Shown: piece by piece, positions 7,263-15,478 of the stretch
Layout: each line of letters begins with the position of its first letter
Position numbering within the stretch: the stretch's first letter is position 1
Source: Chloroflexi bacterium UBA2235
Lineage (GTDB): Bacteria; Chloroflexota; UBA11872; UBA12225
DNA: 16,177 nt
Direction: 5' to 3'
NCBI GenBank assembly: GCA_002347925.1
Contig: DDYL01000158.1
Span: 20,372-36,548, forward strand
The notes under the pieces: generated by a model
What the model was told of the DNA's origin: nothing
What the model saw: the letters and a program-made list of their open reading frames with translations, nothing else
Databases searched by the model: none
Position numbers and translations under genes: made by a program

Positions 7263-7822
7263 TCGACGCGCCATCAACGACCCTCACCCATCTCACCGAG
7301 AGTGGTGATGCCTTCATGGTCGATGTCGGGCCAAAGTCAGAGACCCTTCGCGAGGCAACCGCCCGGGCGACGATTGTCATGCAGGCAAGCACCGCTGCCC
7401 TGATCCAGGATGGGGGACTGCCCAAGGGCGACGTCCTTGCCGTCTCACGGATCGCGGGACTGATGGGCGCCAAGCGCACGCCGGATCTCATTCCACTCTG
7501 CCATCCAATCATGATCACCGGGGCCGACGTCTTGTTCGAGTGGGACCTCCCCGAAACGACCGCGAAAGATCACGCAACCGGCAATCACACGACCACGGCA
7601 CGGTTACACATCCATGCAACGGTACGCACTGTGGGAAAGACAGGTGTCGAGATGGAGGCCTTGACGGCCGCAACCGTTTCCGCCCTGACGATCTACGATA
7701 TGTGCAAGGCCGTCGATCGTGGCATGACGATCGATAAGGTCTTCCTGCTAAGGAAGTCCGGAGGACGCAGTGGAACGTATGACGCGTCGCACGACCTCAA
7801 CGGCGAACCCACCAGAGACTGA
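7259..7822 (+). CDS. moaC: Cyclic pyranopterin monophosphate synthase MoaC
   Basis: MoaC converts the MoaA product 3',8-cyclo-7,8-dihydro-GTP to cyclic pyranopterin monophosphate in molybdenum cofactor synthesis. The 187-residue protein keeps the hallmark motifs FMVDV (19-23), KGDVLAVSRIAGLMGAKRT (56-74), DLIPLCHP (76-83), KTGVEMEALTAA (127-138) and LTIYDMCKA (143-151). The last contains the conserved catalytic Asp147 and Lys150. The start at 7259 matches the normal MoaC N-terminus; the frame stays open upstream, but that part is unlike MoaC. Compared with E. coli MoaC there are several extra residues around 96-113 (about ETTAKDHATGNHTTT) and a tail after KSGGRSGTYD. The 3' end overlaps the next gene by about 50 bases. 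No other Moco gene is in the window. Confidence 0.93.
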   Translation: MIDAPSTTLTHLTESGDAFMVDVGPKSETLREATARATIVMQASTAALIQDGGLPKGDVLAVSRIAGLMGAKRTPDLIPLCHPIMITGADVLFEWDLPETTAKDHATGNHTTTARLHIHATVRTVGKTGVEMEALTAATVSALTIYDMCKAVDRGMTIDKVFLLRKSGGRSGTYDASHDLNGEPTRD

Positions 7823-8501
7823 CACCGCATTCAGCGCCATCCAACTGGACGGTCCAGTGGCAGTCGCAGAACCCAGCGTGCCTGTAAACGCTATCGTCGC
7901 GGTTCCCCGGACCCGGCCCGACCGGATTGCCAAGGCCATTTCACTGATCTTCCTCCCCCCGGTTGTCGCGATCGTCACCCTGGCAATCCTTAGCCTGCAC
8001 TTCTCGGACACTACCCAGGAAGCAGTCTGGGCGGCGGTCATCGCATCAATCTTCGTATCGATCATGCCAGTCACGTACATTGCCTACCTCCTGAGGCACT
8101 CGCACCTGTCCGGTGGATACGAGTTGACGTACCAGCAGGAGCGATTGCGTCCATACCTGTTCTCGGCAGCGAGCAGTGGGCTAGGAAATGCCGCCCTGTG
8201 GTGGATCGGGGCGCCTGCACCTGTGGTAGCCCTCACGTCGTGTTACGGGATCTCCGCAATCCTTCTCGCGGTCATCAACCGCTACTGGAAGATATCGGCG
8301 CACGCCGCCGGAGCCGCCATGGGCGTCGGTGCCATGGTGGTCGCGTTCGGGACTCCCGCACTACCCTTCGCGGTGATCCTCCCGGCTGTGTGTTGGGCGA
8401 GAGTCCGCATCCACATGCACAGCACACCTCAAGTCTGCGCCGGTGCCCTGTTCGGCACACTGAGCAGCTTTGCACCGTTCGCCGTCTTCGGAATCAGGTA
8501 G
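7770..8501 (+). CDS. PAP2-like integral membrane protein with a degenerate active site
   Basis: A polytopic membrane protein of 243 residues, likely distantly related to type 2 phosphatidic acid phosphatases, which dephosphorylate lipid phosphates at the membrane. After a soluble N-terminus of about 50 residues, hydrophobic segments lie near 54-76, 85-107, 131-147, 151-169, 182-210 and 221-240. The PAP2-like layout is seen in ERLRP (124-128), KISAHAAGAA (174-183) and ARVRIHMHSTPQVCAG (210-225), which parallel the PSGH and SR-x5-H-x3-D motifs. Gln221 sits where the catalytic-triad Asp is expected, and PSG is replaced, so activity is doubtful. The start is GTG 7770 (GGAGGA at 7760-7765, 4-base spacer) or ATG 7779 (13-base spacer). 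Either way it lies inside moaC, suggesting coupled translation. The substrate is unknown. Confidence 0.75.
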   Translation: MERMTRRTTSTANPPETDTAFSAIQLDGPVAVAEPSVPVNAIVAVPRTRPDRIAKAISLIFLPPVVAIVTLAILSLHFSDTTQEAVWAAVIASIFVSIMPVTYIAYLLRHSHLSGGYELTYQQERLRPYLFSAASSGLGNAALWWIGAPAPVVALTSCYGISAILLAVINRYWKISAHAAGAAMGVGAMVVAFGTPALPFAVILPAVCWARVRIHMHSTPQVCAGALFGTLSSFAPFAVFGIR

Positions 8502-8588
8502 CCCACCTCCCGGTTCACGCCCCAGAGCCGGCCGGAAACCTTGCGTCCAAATGGAGATGGCGCGTGTCTGAGCGTTTGCCGTTCTTTC

Positions 8589-8610
8589 GATATATATGGC
8601 AAACTTGGAG
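8589..8610 (+). promoter_or_regulatory. gyrA: TATA-rich -10 region and Shine-Dalgarno that decide the gyrA start
   Basis: GATATATAT at 8589-8597 is the only AT-rich run in the region and resembles a -10 box. It would start transcription near 8602-8604, after the first ATG (8596) but before GGAG (8607-8610) and the ATG at 8614. If it is the promoter, 8614 is the true start with a leader of about 11 bases. The preceding gap (8502-8588) shows nothing else. Confidence 0.4.
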
Positions 8611-11373
8611 ACAATGGTAGATTCGTCTGACGAACGCACGAACGGCCCGGAACAGGGCGACAATCCGGGCACGCAAGAGAACCAATCCGACGCCGAAGGT
8701 GCCGAGGAAACCCTTGGCGATGACGGTTCAGACGCGCTGATCCTCCCCGTACTGACGGCACCCGCCGCCCCCATCAATCTCGGCGCGAACAACGGCGGCG
8801 GTACGTACGCGGGTGACGTCCAGCAGGTCCAGATTGAAGTTCAGATGCGCACCGCGTACCTGGACTACGCGGTCAGCGTCATCGTCGGACGCGCCTTTCC
8901 GGATGCCCGTGACGGCCTCAAGCCGGTCCACCGTCGTGTTCTCTACACGATGCTTGAAGAAAACATCCGGGCGAACGGGCCGTACAAGAAGAGTGCCCGG
9001 ACCGTTGGCAACGTCATCGCCAAGTATCACCCTCATGGCGAGTCGTCGATCTACGACGCCCTCGTCCGCATGGCGCAGCCATTCAGCCTGCGGTACCCAC
9101 TCGTTGACGGCCAGGGCAATTTTGGCTCAGTCGATAACGACCCGGCCGCCGCGATGCGCTACACCGAAGCACGCCTGACCGCGGTTGCTGAGGAACTCCT
9201 TGCCGATATCGACAAGGACACCATCGACTTCAACGACAACTTCGATGCCACCGAGAAGGAACCTTCAATCCTTCCGGGCAAGCTACCGAACCTGCTCCTC
9301 AACGGTGCCGAAGGCATCGCCGTCGGCATGGCGACCAAGATCCCGACCCACAACCTGCGCGAACTCGTCGCCGGTATCACCCACCTCATTGACCATCCCA
9401 ATGCCGGTGTCGACGAACTCATGCAGTTCGTGACCGGCCCGGACTTCCCGACCGCGGGCTACATCATCGGCCGAAGTGGCATCCGCGAGGCATACGCCAC
9501 CGGGCGTGGGCGGATCAACATCCGCGCCAAGGTCGAAGTCGAGGAATCGGATCGCGGGCATCTTCGGCTTATCGTCTCGGAACTTCCGTACCAGGTGAAC
9601 AAGGCAACCCTGCAAGAGAAGATTGTCGAACTGGTCAAGGACAAGAAACTCGACGGCATCGCCGACCTCCGAGATGAGTCGGACCGGCAAGGCATGCGTC
9701 TCGTCATCGAACTCAAGCGTGATGCACGTCCGGATTCGGTCCGCAACAACCTGTTCAAGCACACCACCCTGCAGACCGCCTTCAACGTCAACATGGTCGC
9801 GGTCATCGGACAGCAACCAAAGTTGCTGACGCTGGTCACCGCGTTGCAGTGCTACATCGACTACCGCATCGAAGTCATTGGGAGACGCACCCGCTTCGAC
9901 CTCCGGAAGGCACGCGATCGCGCACACATCCTTGAAGGCCTGACCCGGGCCCTTGATCGCCTAGACGAAGTGATCGCGACAATCCGCGCCGCCTCAAGTA
10001 CCGAGGAAGCGCGCACGAACCTGATCACCATCTTTGGCCTCTCCGAAGTACAGGCCAACGCCATCCTGGACATGCAGCTGCGTCGCCTCGTTCTGCTCGA
10101 ACGGCAGCGATTGCTTGACGAACTCGCGGTCCTCCGTGCGACCATCACCGATCTCGAGGACATCATCGACACACCCACCCGCGTCCGACAGATCATCAAG
10201 GACGAACTTGCCGAACTCGGAACCAAGTACGGCGACGCACGCCGGACGGTCATCATGCCCGATGAGGACGGCTACCTGTCCGAAGCCGATCTTCAACCCC
10301 GCCAATCCGTCCTCGTCTGCCTGACGGAACGGGGCTACGCCAAACGAATGGTTCCGGACACGTATGTGCAGCAGTCGCGTGGGGGTCGTGGACGACGAGG
10401 CATCGCCACCAAGGACGATGATGGTGTCCGCGTTCTCACACTCGCAAACACGCACGATTGGTTGCTCGTATTCACCAACCGCGGTCGCGTCCTTCGCACC
10501 CGGGTCTGGGCACTTCCGGAGGTTCTTCCAAACGCCCGTGGCACGTCTATTACGAACCTGGTTGCAATCGACGCCGATGAGCGTGTCACGTCGGTCATCA
10601 CCATGCCCGACTCGGATAGCACAGGCTTCCTGGTCTTTGCGACCCGTCGTGGTGAGATCAAGCGCAATGCCTATTCGCAATACGCCAACCTCCGACAGAA
10701 TGGTCTGAAGACCATGGACATCGACGAGGGCGACGAACTCGGATGGGTCGTGCGCACGTCCGGTGAGGATCGTCTCGCCCTTGTCACCGCCAGTGGACAG
10801 GCGATCACCTTTATGGAAACCGACCTGCGACAGAGTGGCCGCACGAGTGGCGGCGTCCGGGGCGTCCGCATGCGCGACGATGACAAGTGCATCGGGTTCG
10901 TCGTGTGCCCGCCCGAAGGGTCCCTCGTTGTGGTCAGTTCCAATGGCATCGGCAAGCAGACGCCATGGGCAAACTTCCGTGTTCAACGACGGGGCGGTCA
11001 TGGCCTCCGCGCGAGTGTCACAAACGCGCGCACCGGCCCCCTTGTCTCGGCCGTCTCGATTACCCCGGAAGCGACTGACCTCATGGCTATCACGGCCTCC
11101 GGGATCATCATCCGGACCCGCATTGCCGACATCCGGCGTACCGGCAGGAACTCGTCTGGCGTCCGCATCATCCGACCAGACGACGGCGATTCCGTCGTTG
11201 CTGCGTCGGCATTCGGTCAGGGCGATCTGGACTTTGTCGACTTCGCAACACCGGTCGTTCCGGACCCTGAAGACAGTTCCGTCCGCATCCTTGCGCCGGA
11301 CGAAATCGAGGACGACGAACCAACCGAGGGCGCGACAGTCGACGACGAGCCCGAAACGACCCCTGACGCCTGA
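8596..11373 (+). CDS. gyrA: DNA gyrase subunit A
   Basis: GyrA breaks and rejoins DNA within the A2B2 gyrase that introduces negative supercoils. Numbering from 8596 (925 residues), the conserved core begins near residue 78 at VQMRTAYLDYAVSVIVGRAFPDARDGLKPVHRR. The active-site tyrosine is Tyr189 in AAMRYTEARL. In the quinolone-resistance region HPHGESSIYD, Ser150 and Asp154 correspond to E. coli Ser83 and Asp87 and are the sensitive forms. The C-terminal pinwheel carries a GyrA box QRRGGHG (797-803) instead of the usual QRRGGKG, which supports gyrase rather than ParC. Odd features are an acidic N-terminal extension of about 70-80 residues and an acidic tail. The start may instead be ATG 8614, which has GGAG four bases upstream; 8596 has no ribosome-binding site. 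No gyrB is adjacent. Confidence 0.95.
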   Translation: MANLETMVDSSDERTNGPEQGDNPGTQENQSDAEGAEETLGDDGSDALILPVLTAPAAPINLGANNGGGTYAGDVQQVQIEVQMRTAYLDYAVSVIVGRAFPDARDGLKPVHRRVLYTMLEENIRANGPYKKSARTVGNVIAKYHPHGESSIYDALVRMAQPFSLRYPLVDGQGNFGSVDNDPAAAMRYTEARLTAVAEELLADIDKDTIDFNDNFDATEKEPSILPGKLPNLLLNGAEGIAVGMATKIPTHNLRELVAGITHLIDHPNAGVDELMQFVTGPDFPTAGYIIGRSGIREAYATGRGRINIRAKVEVEESDRGHLRLIVSELPYQVNKATLQEKIVELVKDKKLDGIADLRDESDRQGMRLVIELKRDARPDSVRNNLFKHTTLQTAFNVNMVAVIGQQPKLLTLVTALQCYIDYRIEVIGRRTRFDLRKARDRAHILEGLTRALDRLDEVIATIRAASSTEEARTNLITIFGLSEVQANAILDMQLRRLVLLERQRLLDELAVLRATITDLEDIIDTPTRVRQIIKDELAELGTKYGDARRTVIMPDEDGYLSEADLQPRQSVLVCLTERGYAKRMVPDTYVQQSRGGRGRRGIATKDDDGVRVLTLANTHDWLLVFTNRGRVLRTRVWALPEVLPNARGTSITNLVAIDADERVTSVITMPDSDSTGFLVFATRRGEIKRNAYSQYANLRQNGLKTMDIDEGDELGWVVRTSGEDRLALVTASGQAITFMETDLRQSGRTSGGVRGVRMRDDDKCIGFVVCPPEGSLVVVSSNGIGKQTPWANFRVQRRGGHGLRASVTNARTGPLVSAVSITPEATDLMAITASGIIIRTRIADIRRTGRNSSGVRIIRPDDGDSVVAASAFGQGDLDFVDFATPVVPDPEDSSVRILAPDEIEDDEPTEGATVDDEPETTPDA

Positions 11374-11378
11374 TCACT

Positions 11379-11413
11379 CGCCGGGGCGGGTTACTGCGTA
11401 CCTTGCCCCGGCG
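11379..11413. terminator. GC-rich hairpin between convergent gyrA and mnmG
   Basis: CGCCGGGGC (11379-11387) pairs perfectly with GCCCCGGCG (11405-11413), and the interior GGT/ACC can add pairs. It starts 5 bases after the gyrA stop and lies 63 bases beyond the mnmG stop. Neither strand has a T-run after it, so it may act as a two-way roadblock or RNA-stabilising stem rather than a classic intrinsic terminator. Confidence 0.45.
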
Positions 11414-11475
11414 CACTCACCCTCTGGTCCGGCCATCCGCCACCTCACAGGTCACTGGCGGGTCTGGGTCTGGGT

Positions 11476-13518
11476 CTAGCCTGCTTTCAGACGGACAAGC
11501 AACACGGCAACGTCTGCCGGCGTGACCCCGGCAATCCGCGATGCCTGCCCCACCGTCATCGGCCGGTACTGGGTCAACCGTTCCTGCGCTTCACGGCGGA
11601 GACCTTGCATCACCGCAAAGTCAACCGTGAGCGGAATTGCGACGCCATCCATCCCTGCCACCCGCGCAACCTCATCGTGCTGGCGCTTCACATACCCCGC
11701 GTACTTGGTCTCCACCTCCACGTGCGCAGCCACATCGTCGGGCAGCCCCAGGCCAAACGCCTCGTCGCCGAGCGCCTCGACGAACCCGATACCAACATCC
11801 GGGCGACACAGGTATTCCTGAGCGGTACACGCACGCAGAACCGGAGGGAAGCCAAGGGCTACCAAGGCCTCGTTGTGGGCGTGCACAACCCGCGACTTCG
11901 CGAGCGACGCCAATGCGGAAGCGATGCGGTCACGCTTTGCCTCGACCGCCGCGCCCCGTGACGGGTTCACCAAACCTAGCGCAACCCCTTCAGGCGTCAA
12001 GCGAAGATCCGCGTTGTCATGCCTCAACAGCAGACGGTACTCCGCCCGTGACGTATGCAACCTGTAGGGTTCGTCATAGTCCTGTGTCGTCAGGTCGTCA
12101 ATCATCACCCCGAGATAGGCCTGCGAACGGTTCACGAGCCACGGGGTCCACGCAGCATGGCACGTCCACGGACCATGGGTGCGCAGGGCGCGCCCCCTCA
12201 AAGTGGCGTTGATACCGGCAAGCAATCCTTGGGCCGCGGCCTCCTCGTACCCGGAAGTGCCATTGATCTGCCCTGCCAGAAAGAGCCCCGCACCTGCCCG
12301 GCTCTCAAGCGACGGCAACGTCTGCCACGCAGGCACGTAGTCGTATTCGACCGCATATCCGGGCCGGAGGATCGTCGCCCGGGACAAGGCAGGGATGGTC
12401 GCAAGCATTGAAGCCTGCACCTCTTCCGGCAGGCTAGTGTTCGCTCCCTGGACATAGATCCATTCGGTGTCAAATCCTTCCGGTTCCAGGAAGAACTGGT
12501 GCCGTTCCTTCTCCGCGAACCGGACCACCTTCGCCTCGAACGAGGGACAGTATCGCGGACCAATCGCCGTGATCGCGCCGTTGTACATGGGCGCACGATG
12601 CAGGTTGTCCCGGACAACCTGGTGGGTCGCGTCGTTCGTGTGGACGAGGTAGCACGGCATCTGCGTGCGCCACCCGCCAGTGACCACACCCGGGTACGCC
12701 GGATGCGGGATTCCTTGCACGACCTCCGAACCCGCAACCGCTTCATGGGCGAACCCGAGGGGCACGTCACTCCCCGGTTGGATTGTGGACTTGGAAAAGT
12801 CGATGGTCCGTGCATCAACCCGCGGTGGTGTCCCGGTCTTGTGACGAGATAGCGTCAGTCCAAGCGACGCGAGGTGCGAGGAGAGACCAAGAGACGGCCC
12901 CTCTCCAAAGCGCCCGCCAGCTTCAACGGTATCGCCGCAGACCAGACGCCCGTCAAGAAATGTCCCGGTCGTGAGGATGACCGCACGTGCCGCATACCGC
13001 TCTCCGGCAGCCGTGACAACGCCAACGACCACCCGGCCAGGCAGCCCCGCGGTACCCCGCGAGGCGGCTTCGACCGTCACCAGTCCGGTCACCATCCCTT
13101 GTCGGATGGTAATCCCGGGGTGCGTCAGGAGAACATCTCCGATCACCGACGCATAGAGATGCTTGTCGCACTGGGCGCGCAAGGCACGGACCGCCGGTCC
13201 CTTCCCGGTATTCAGCATCCGGATTTGCAACGCGGTAAGGTCGGCCGCCCGGCCCATCACGCCGCCAAGGGCATCAATCTCCCGGACAAGATGCCCCTTC
13301 GCCGGTCCTCCGATGGACGGGTTGCATGGCATCGACGCAATTGCGGTCGGGGTGGCGGTGACCACGAGCACTCGCGCGCCCATTCGCGCCGCCGCCAGCG
13401 AGGCTTCCGCACCTGCGTGGCCTGCGCCCACTACCACCACGTCCCACACACCGTCAGCGGACGTCGTCCACCAGTCCGGCGACTCAAGCGGGAGGATGGT
13501 CAGTTCGTTCGCATTCAT
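11476..13518 (-). CDS. mnmG: tRNA uridine-34 5-carboxymethylaminomethyl modification enzyme MnmG (GidA)
   Basis: MnmG is the FAD protein that, with the GTPase MnmE, adds the aminomethyl-type group to wobble uridine 34 of certain tRNAs. The 680 residues include the dinucleotide-binding GAGHAG (31-36), the two conserved family cysteines C65 (MPCNPSIGG) and C324 (GPRYCPSFEAK), NGTSGYEEAAAQGLLAGINA near 420-438, EPYRLHTSRAEYRLLLRHDNADLRL near 483-507, and the C-terminal helical domain ending VTPADVAVLLVRLKAG. It is longer than the usual 620-640 because of about 24 residues before DVVVVGAGHAG and an insert near 445-462. The ATG at 13518 has only a weak upstream GGGGA. No mnmE or rsmG is adjacent. 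Its presence argues against a typical actinobacterium. Confidence 0.95.
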   Translation of the reverse strand: MNANELTILPLESPDWWTTSADGVWDVVVVGAGHAGAEASLAAARMGARVLVVTATPTAIASMPCNPSIGGPAKGHLVREIDALGGVMGRAADLTALQIRMLNTGKGPAVRALRAQCDKHLYASVIGDVLLTHPGITIRQGMVTGLVTVEAASRGTAGLPGRVVVGVVTAAGERYAARAVILTTGTFLDGRLVCGDTVEAGGRFGEGPSLGLSSHLASLGLTLSRHKTGTPPRVDARTIDFSKSTIQPGSDVPLGFAHEAVAGSEVVQGIPHPAYPGVVTGGWRTQMPCYLVHTNDATHQVVRDNLHRAPMYNGAITAIGPRYCPSFEAKVVRFAEKERHQFFLEPEGFDTEWIYVQGANTSLPEEVQASMLATIPALSRATILRPGYAVEYDYVPAWQTLPSLESRAGAGLFLAGQINGTSGYEEAAAQGLLAGINATLRGRALRTHGPWTCHAAWTPWLVNRSQAYLGVMIDDLTTQDYDEPYRLHTSRAEYRLLLRHDNADLRLTPEGVALGLVNPSRGAAVEAKRDRIASALASLAKSRVVHAHNEALVALGFPPVLRACTAQEYLCRPDVGIGFVEALGDEAFGLGLPDDVAAHVEVETKYAGYVKRQHDEVARVAGMDGVAIPLTVDFAVMQGLRREAQERLTQYRPMTVGQASRIAGVTPADVAVLLVRLKAG

Positions 13519-13673
13519 GCCCTAGCGGTCCCCGCGGGCGTCATCTAGCCCTTCAGGAAGAGTGTACGAGGGCCAATCCGGGGGCCTTGGCAGACACGAA
13601 ATGGTGTCAGCATGCTAGCCTCTCCGGACGGTCATGCCGCCAAAGACGGACACCGGGTCTGAGAGACGCGTCG
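13519..13673. promoter_or_regulatory. Divergent promoter region between mnmG and the unknown operon
   Basis: The 155-base gap separates divergent starts. On the minus strand TACACT (complement of 13561-13566) is a fair -10 for mnmG with a leader of about 35 bases. On the plus strand TTGGCA (13587-13592) and CATGCT (13611-13616), 18 bases apart, form a weak promoter candidate for the rightward operon. Both calls rest on short matches. Confidence 0.3.
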
Positions 13674-14396
13674 ATGTTGCTTGAAGCCTACGTCCTCCCC
13701 GACGTGGATGGCGCCATTGGCGTCGTGTTCCTGCAACCACGCCCGGAATCCCGCCAGGCAATTGCCGAGCGGCGTGATGTGCGAGGCACAGCGGGTCTTT
13801 CGCTTGACGTGTACACACCGGCACCGACCGCACCAGCGGACCTCGCCCTTGCAGGTGCCGCCCTGACAACCGCAACCGGGAACGCCATCGGATCTTCACC
13901 GCGGTGGCGCGTGCGTCGGTTTCTCTGGTGGCTTCTTGGAACACTGGCAACCCTTGCCCTGGCATGGCGTGCCCTCGACTCCGGTCCGGGTTTCGCCTGG
14001 ATAGCCGTTCTCACCGGGTTCCTTTCGCTCCCGCCATTTTGGATCAACGACCGCAATCCCCTCCAATGGTGGCACGGCATCTTCCGGGCAGTGCGCGGAC
14101 TGGGGCGATCAACGGGGGCAAGTGCAAGTCTTGCGCGGGCACTGCCAACCCTAGAGATCACCGCTGGTACGCAAGCCGAGACCAAGGACCAACTGCTGTC
14201 ATTGTGGGCAATCTCCCGCCGCCTTGATGGTTCGCCAAGTACCCGTTTCGCGGCGATGGAATCCCACTGTCGCGATCGAGGGTGGCGCCACGTCGCCGCC
14301 TACTACCAATCACGCGCACGGAGCGAGAAGCTTGCGGGCCAAGGCCAGAGGCGAATGTCTAACCCTTGGATCACGTTCGAGGGGCACGCGACGTGA
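13674..14396 (+). CDS. Unknown membrane protein with a central TM hairpin (operon gene 1)
   Basis: I do not recognise this 240-residue protein. The N-terminal 80 residues look soluble, starting with a beta-rich stretch (MLLEAYVLPDVDGAIGVVF), then a Thr/Ala/Pro-rich part. Two hydrophobic segments at about 83-101 and 106-124, joined by a short loop, form a likely transmembrane hairpin, flanked by an Arg-rich RWRVRR (77-82) that suggests a cytoplasmic side. The C-terminal 115 residues are soluble, basic and probably helical. ATG 13674 with a weak GAGAG 8 bases upstream is preferred. An upstream TTG at 13587 would add 29 residues of no clear character. The stop overlaps the next start as GTGA, so the two are probably translated together. 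Confidence 0.75.
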   Translation: MLLEAYVLPDVDGAIGVVFLQPRPESRQAIAERRDVRGTAGLSLDVYTPAPTAPADLALAGAALTTATGNAIGSSPRWRVRRFLWWLLGTLATLALAWRALDSGPGFAWIAVLTGFLSLPPFWINDRNPLQWWHGIFRAVRGLGRSTGASASLARALPTLEITAGTQAETKDQLLSLWAISRRLDGSPSTRFAAMESHCRDRGWRHVAAYYQSRARSEKLAGQGQRRMSNPWITFEGHAT

Positions 14397-15478
14397 GCCT
14401 GACCCCGCCTGCCCGCGTCACCCTGTCCGGTCCGATCATTACCGTCTACCTGTGCCCAGTTGCCTCAGGTGGACATCACGAAACGTCAGACCGCCACGCC
14501 CTCGTGTTACCGCACGAGTCACAGGTTGCAATTGCCGCCCTCGGCAACGCTTTGGTCACACATCCCGCCCAACCGACAATCGCAATCCTTGCCTCGGAAG
14601 CCATCCTCGCAGACCGGGATGCCGTCGCCAATGCTGCCCGGGATCTGGTGCGCCGTGCGATCGTCAGCACCGGATTGCGCCACCAATCGACACCACTCGC
14701 TGACGCGCGGACGTTCGTCTCCCGAGGACTTCTGGTCTCTGGTCTCATGCTTCTGGCGGTTGGACCGTCCTTCCCAGGTGAGTACGCCTTGCAAATCGCC
14801 GCCGGGGCATGGTTGGTGCTTGGCCTGCCACTCTTCCGGCGTGGCTACCTGTCCGCGTCACGGCGCCTTGCGTCCGATCGGATCGATGCTTTGCGCCTCG
14901 CGATCGGCTCCGAAACCGATCGGCGCCACCCCAGTGCCCTGGCGCCAGTCACCGTCACCACTTACCCGGCACTCGGCAACCTCGCCGCCCTCATCAAGGA
15001 CGCCCCGGAAGACGCCGCCCGACACTGCCACGAACTCGGCATCGACGCATTGGTCCCGTTCTACACCAACTCCACAACGCGGCGCAGTGCAACGCCAATC
15101 TGGGTGATGCTTCCCGCGGTCAAGCCAACCATCGACGTTGCGTCCGACACGACGTCCAGTCTCGATGAACCCGCCGCAGTCGTGGCGTCCGAGATCGCCG
15201 CTCCCGGCGACGGCGCCGAATTGACATCCGACAAGGTCAATCCAGTCCCGCACGATGAGGTTGCCACGGTTCCTCCGGTGATGCCTGAACCGGGTCGGTT
15301 CGCGTCCGATCAACATGTCCACCCATCCCCGGAAGGTGAGACGCCAGACCACGAACTATCACCGTTGTCGCAAGAAACGACCCCGGATCACCACGACGGG
15401 GACAACGCAGCATCGCCCACGGCATCCGTGCCGAAGGAGGACGGCGACGGAACTCTTCGCCCTGCCGCCAACGACTGA
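14393..15478 (+). CDS. Unknown membrane protein with an acidic His/Pro-rich tail (operon gene 2)
   Basis: No family is recognised for this 361-residue protein. The GTG at 14393 overlaps the preceding TGA (14394-14396) and has GAGGGG (14379-14384) 8 bases upstream, which decides the start over the earlier TTG at 14366. A soluble N-terminal region (1-108) is followed by a transmembrane hairpin at about 112-126 and 132-149, then basic FRRGYLSASRR, a further soluble segment to about 242, and a tail of about 120 residues rich in Asp, Glu, His, Pro, Ser and Thr that is probably disordered. The plan (soluble part, TM hairpin, soluble part) repeats that of the gene before it, though I see no clear sequence similarity. 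The last 32 bases overlap the likely start of the next gene. Confidence 0.75.
   Translation: MSLTPPARVTLSGPIITVYLCPVASGGHHETSDRHALVLPHESQVAIAALGNALVTHPAQPTIAILASEAILADRDAVANAARDLVRRAIVSTGLRHQSTPLADARTFVSRGLLVSGLMLLAVGPSFPGEYALQIAAGAWLVLGLPLFRRGYLSASRRLASDRIDALRLAIGSETDRRHPSALAPVTVTTYPALGNLAALIKDAPEDAARHCHELGIDALVPFYTNSTTRRSATPIWVMLPAVKPTIDVASDTTSSLDEPAAVVASEIAAPGDGAELTSDKVNPVPHDEVATVPPVMPEPGRFASDQHVHPSPEGETPDHELSPLSQETTPDHHDGDNAASPTASVPKEDGDGTLRPAAND
15434..15440 (+). promoter_or_regulatory. Near-perfect Shine-Dalgarno pointing at an ACG start
   Basis: AAGGAGG sits inside the end of the preceding gene. Six bases later (15447) comes ACG GAA CTC TTC in the frame that stays open to the window edge. 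No ATG, GTG or TTG lies in that frame within normal spacing; the next candidates are TTG 15546 and GTG 15588. Confidence 0.55.

Noticed and set aside
9994..11001. A 335-codon open frame on the minus strand within gyrA
   Set aside because: It lies entirely opposite conserved gyrA sequence and has no promoter or ribosome-binding site; it is typical antisense openness at high GC.
13587..13673. TTG start giving a 29-residue extension to operon gene 1
   Set aside because: There is no Shine-Dalgarno, the extension (ADTKWCQHAS...) lacks protein-like character, and the same bases fit a promoter.
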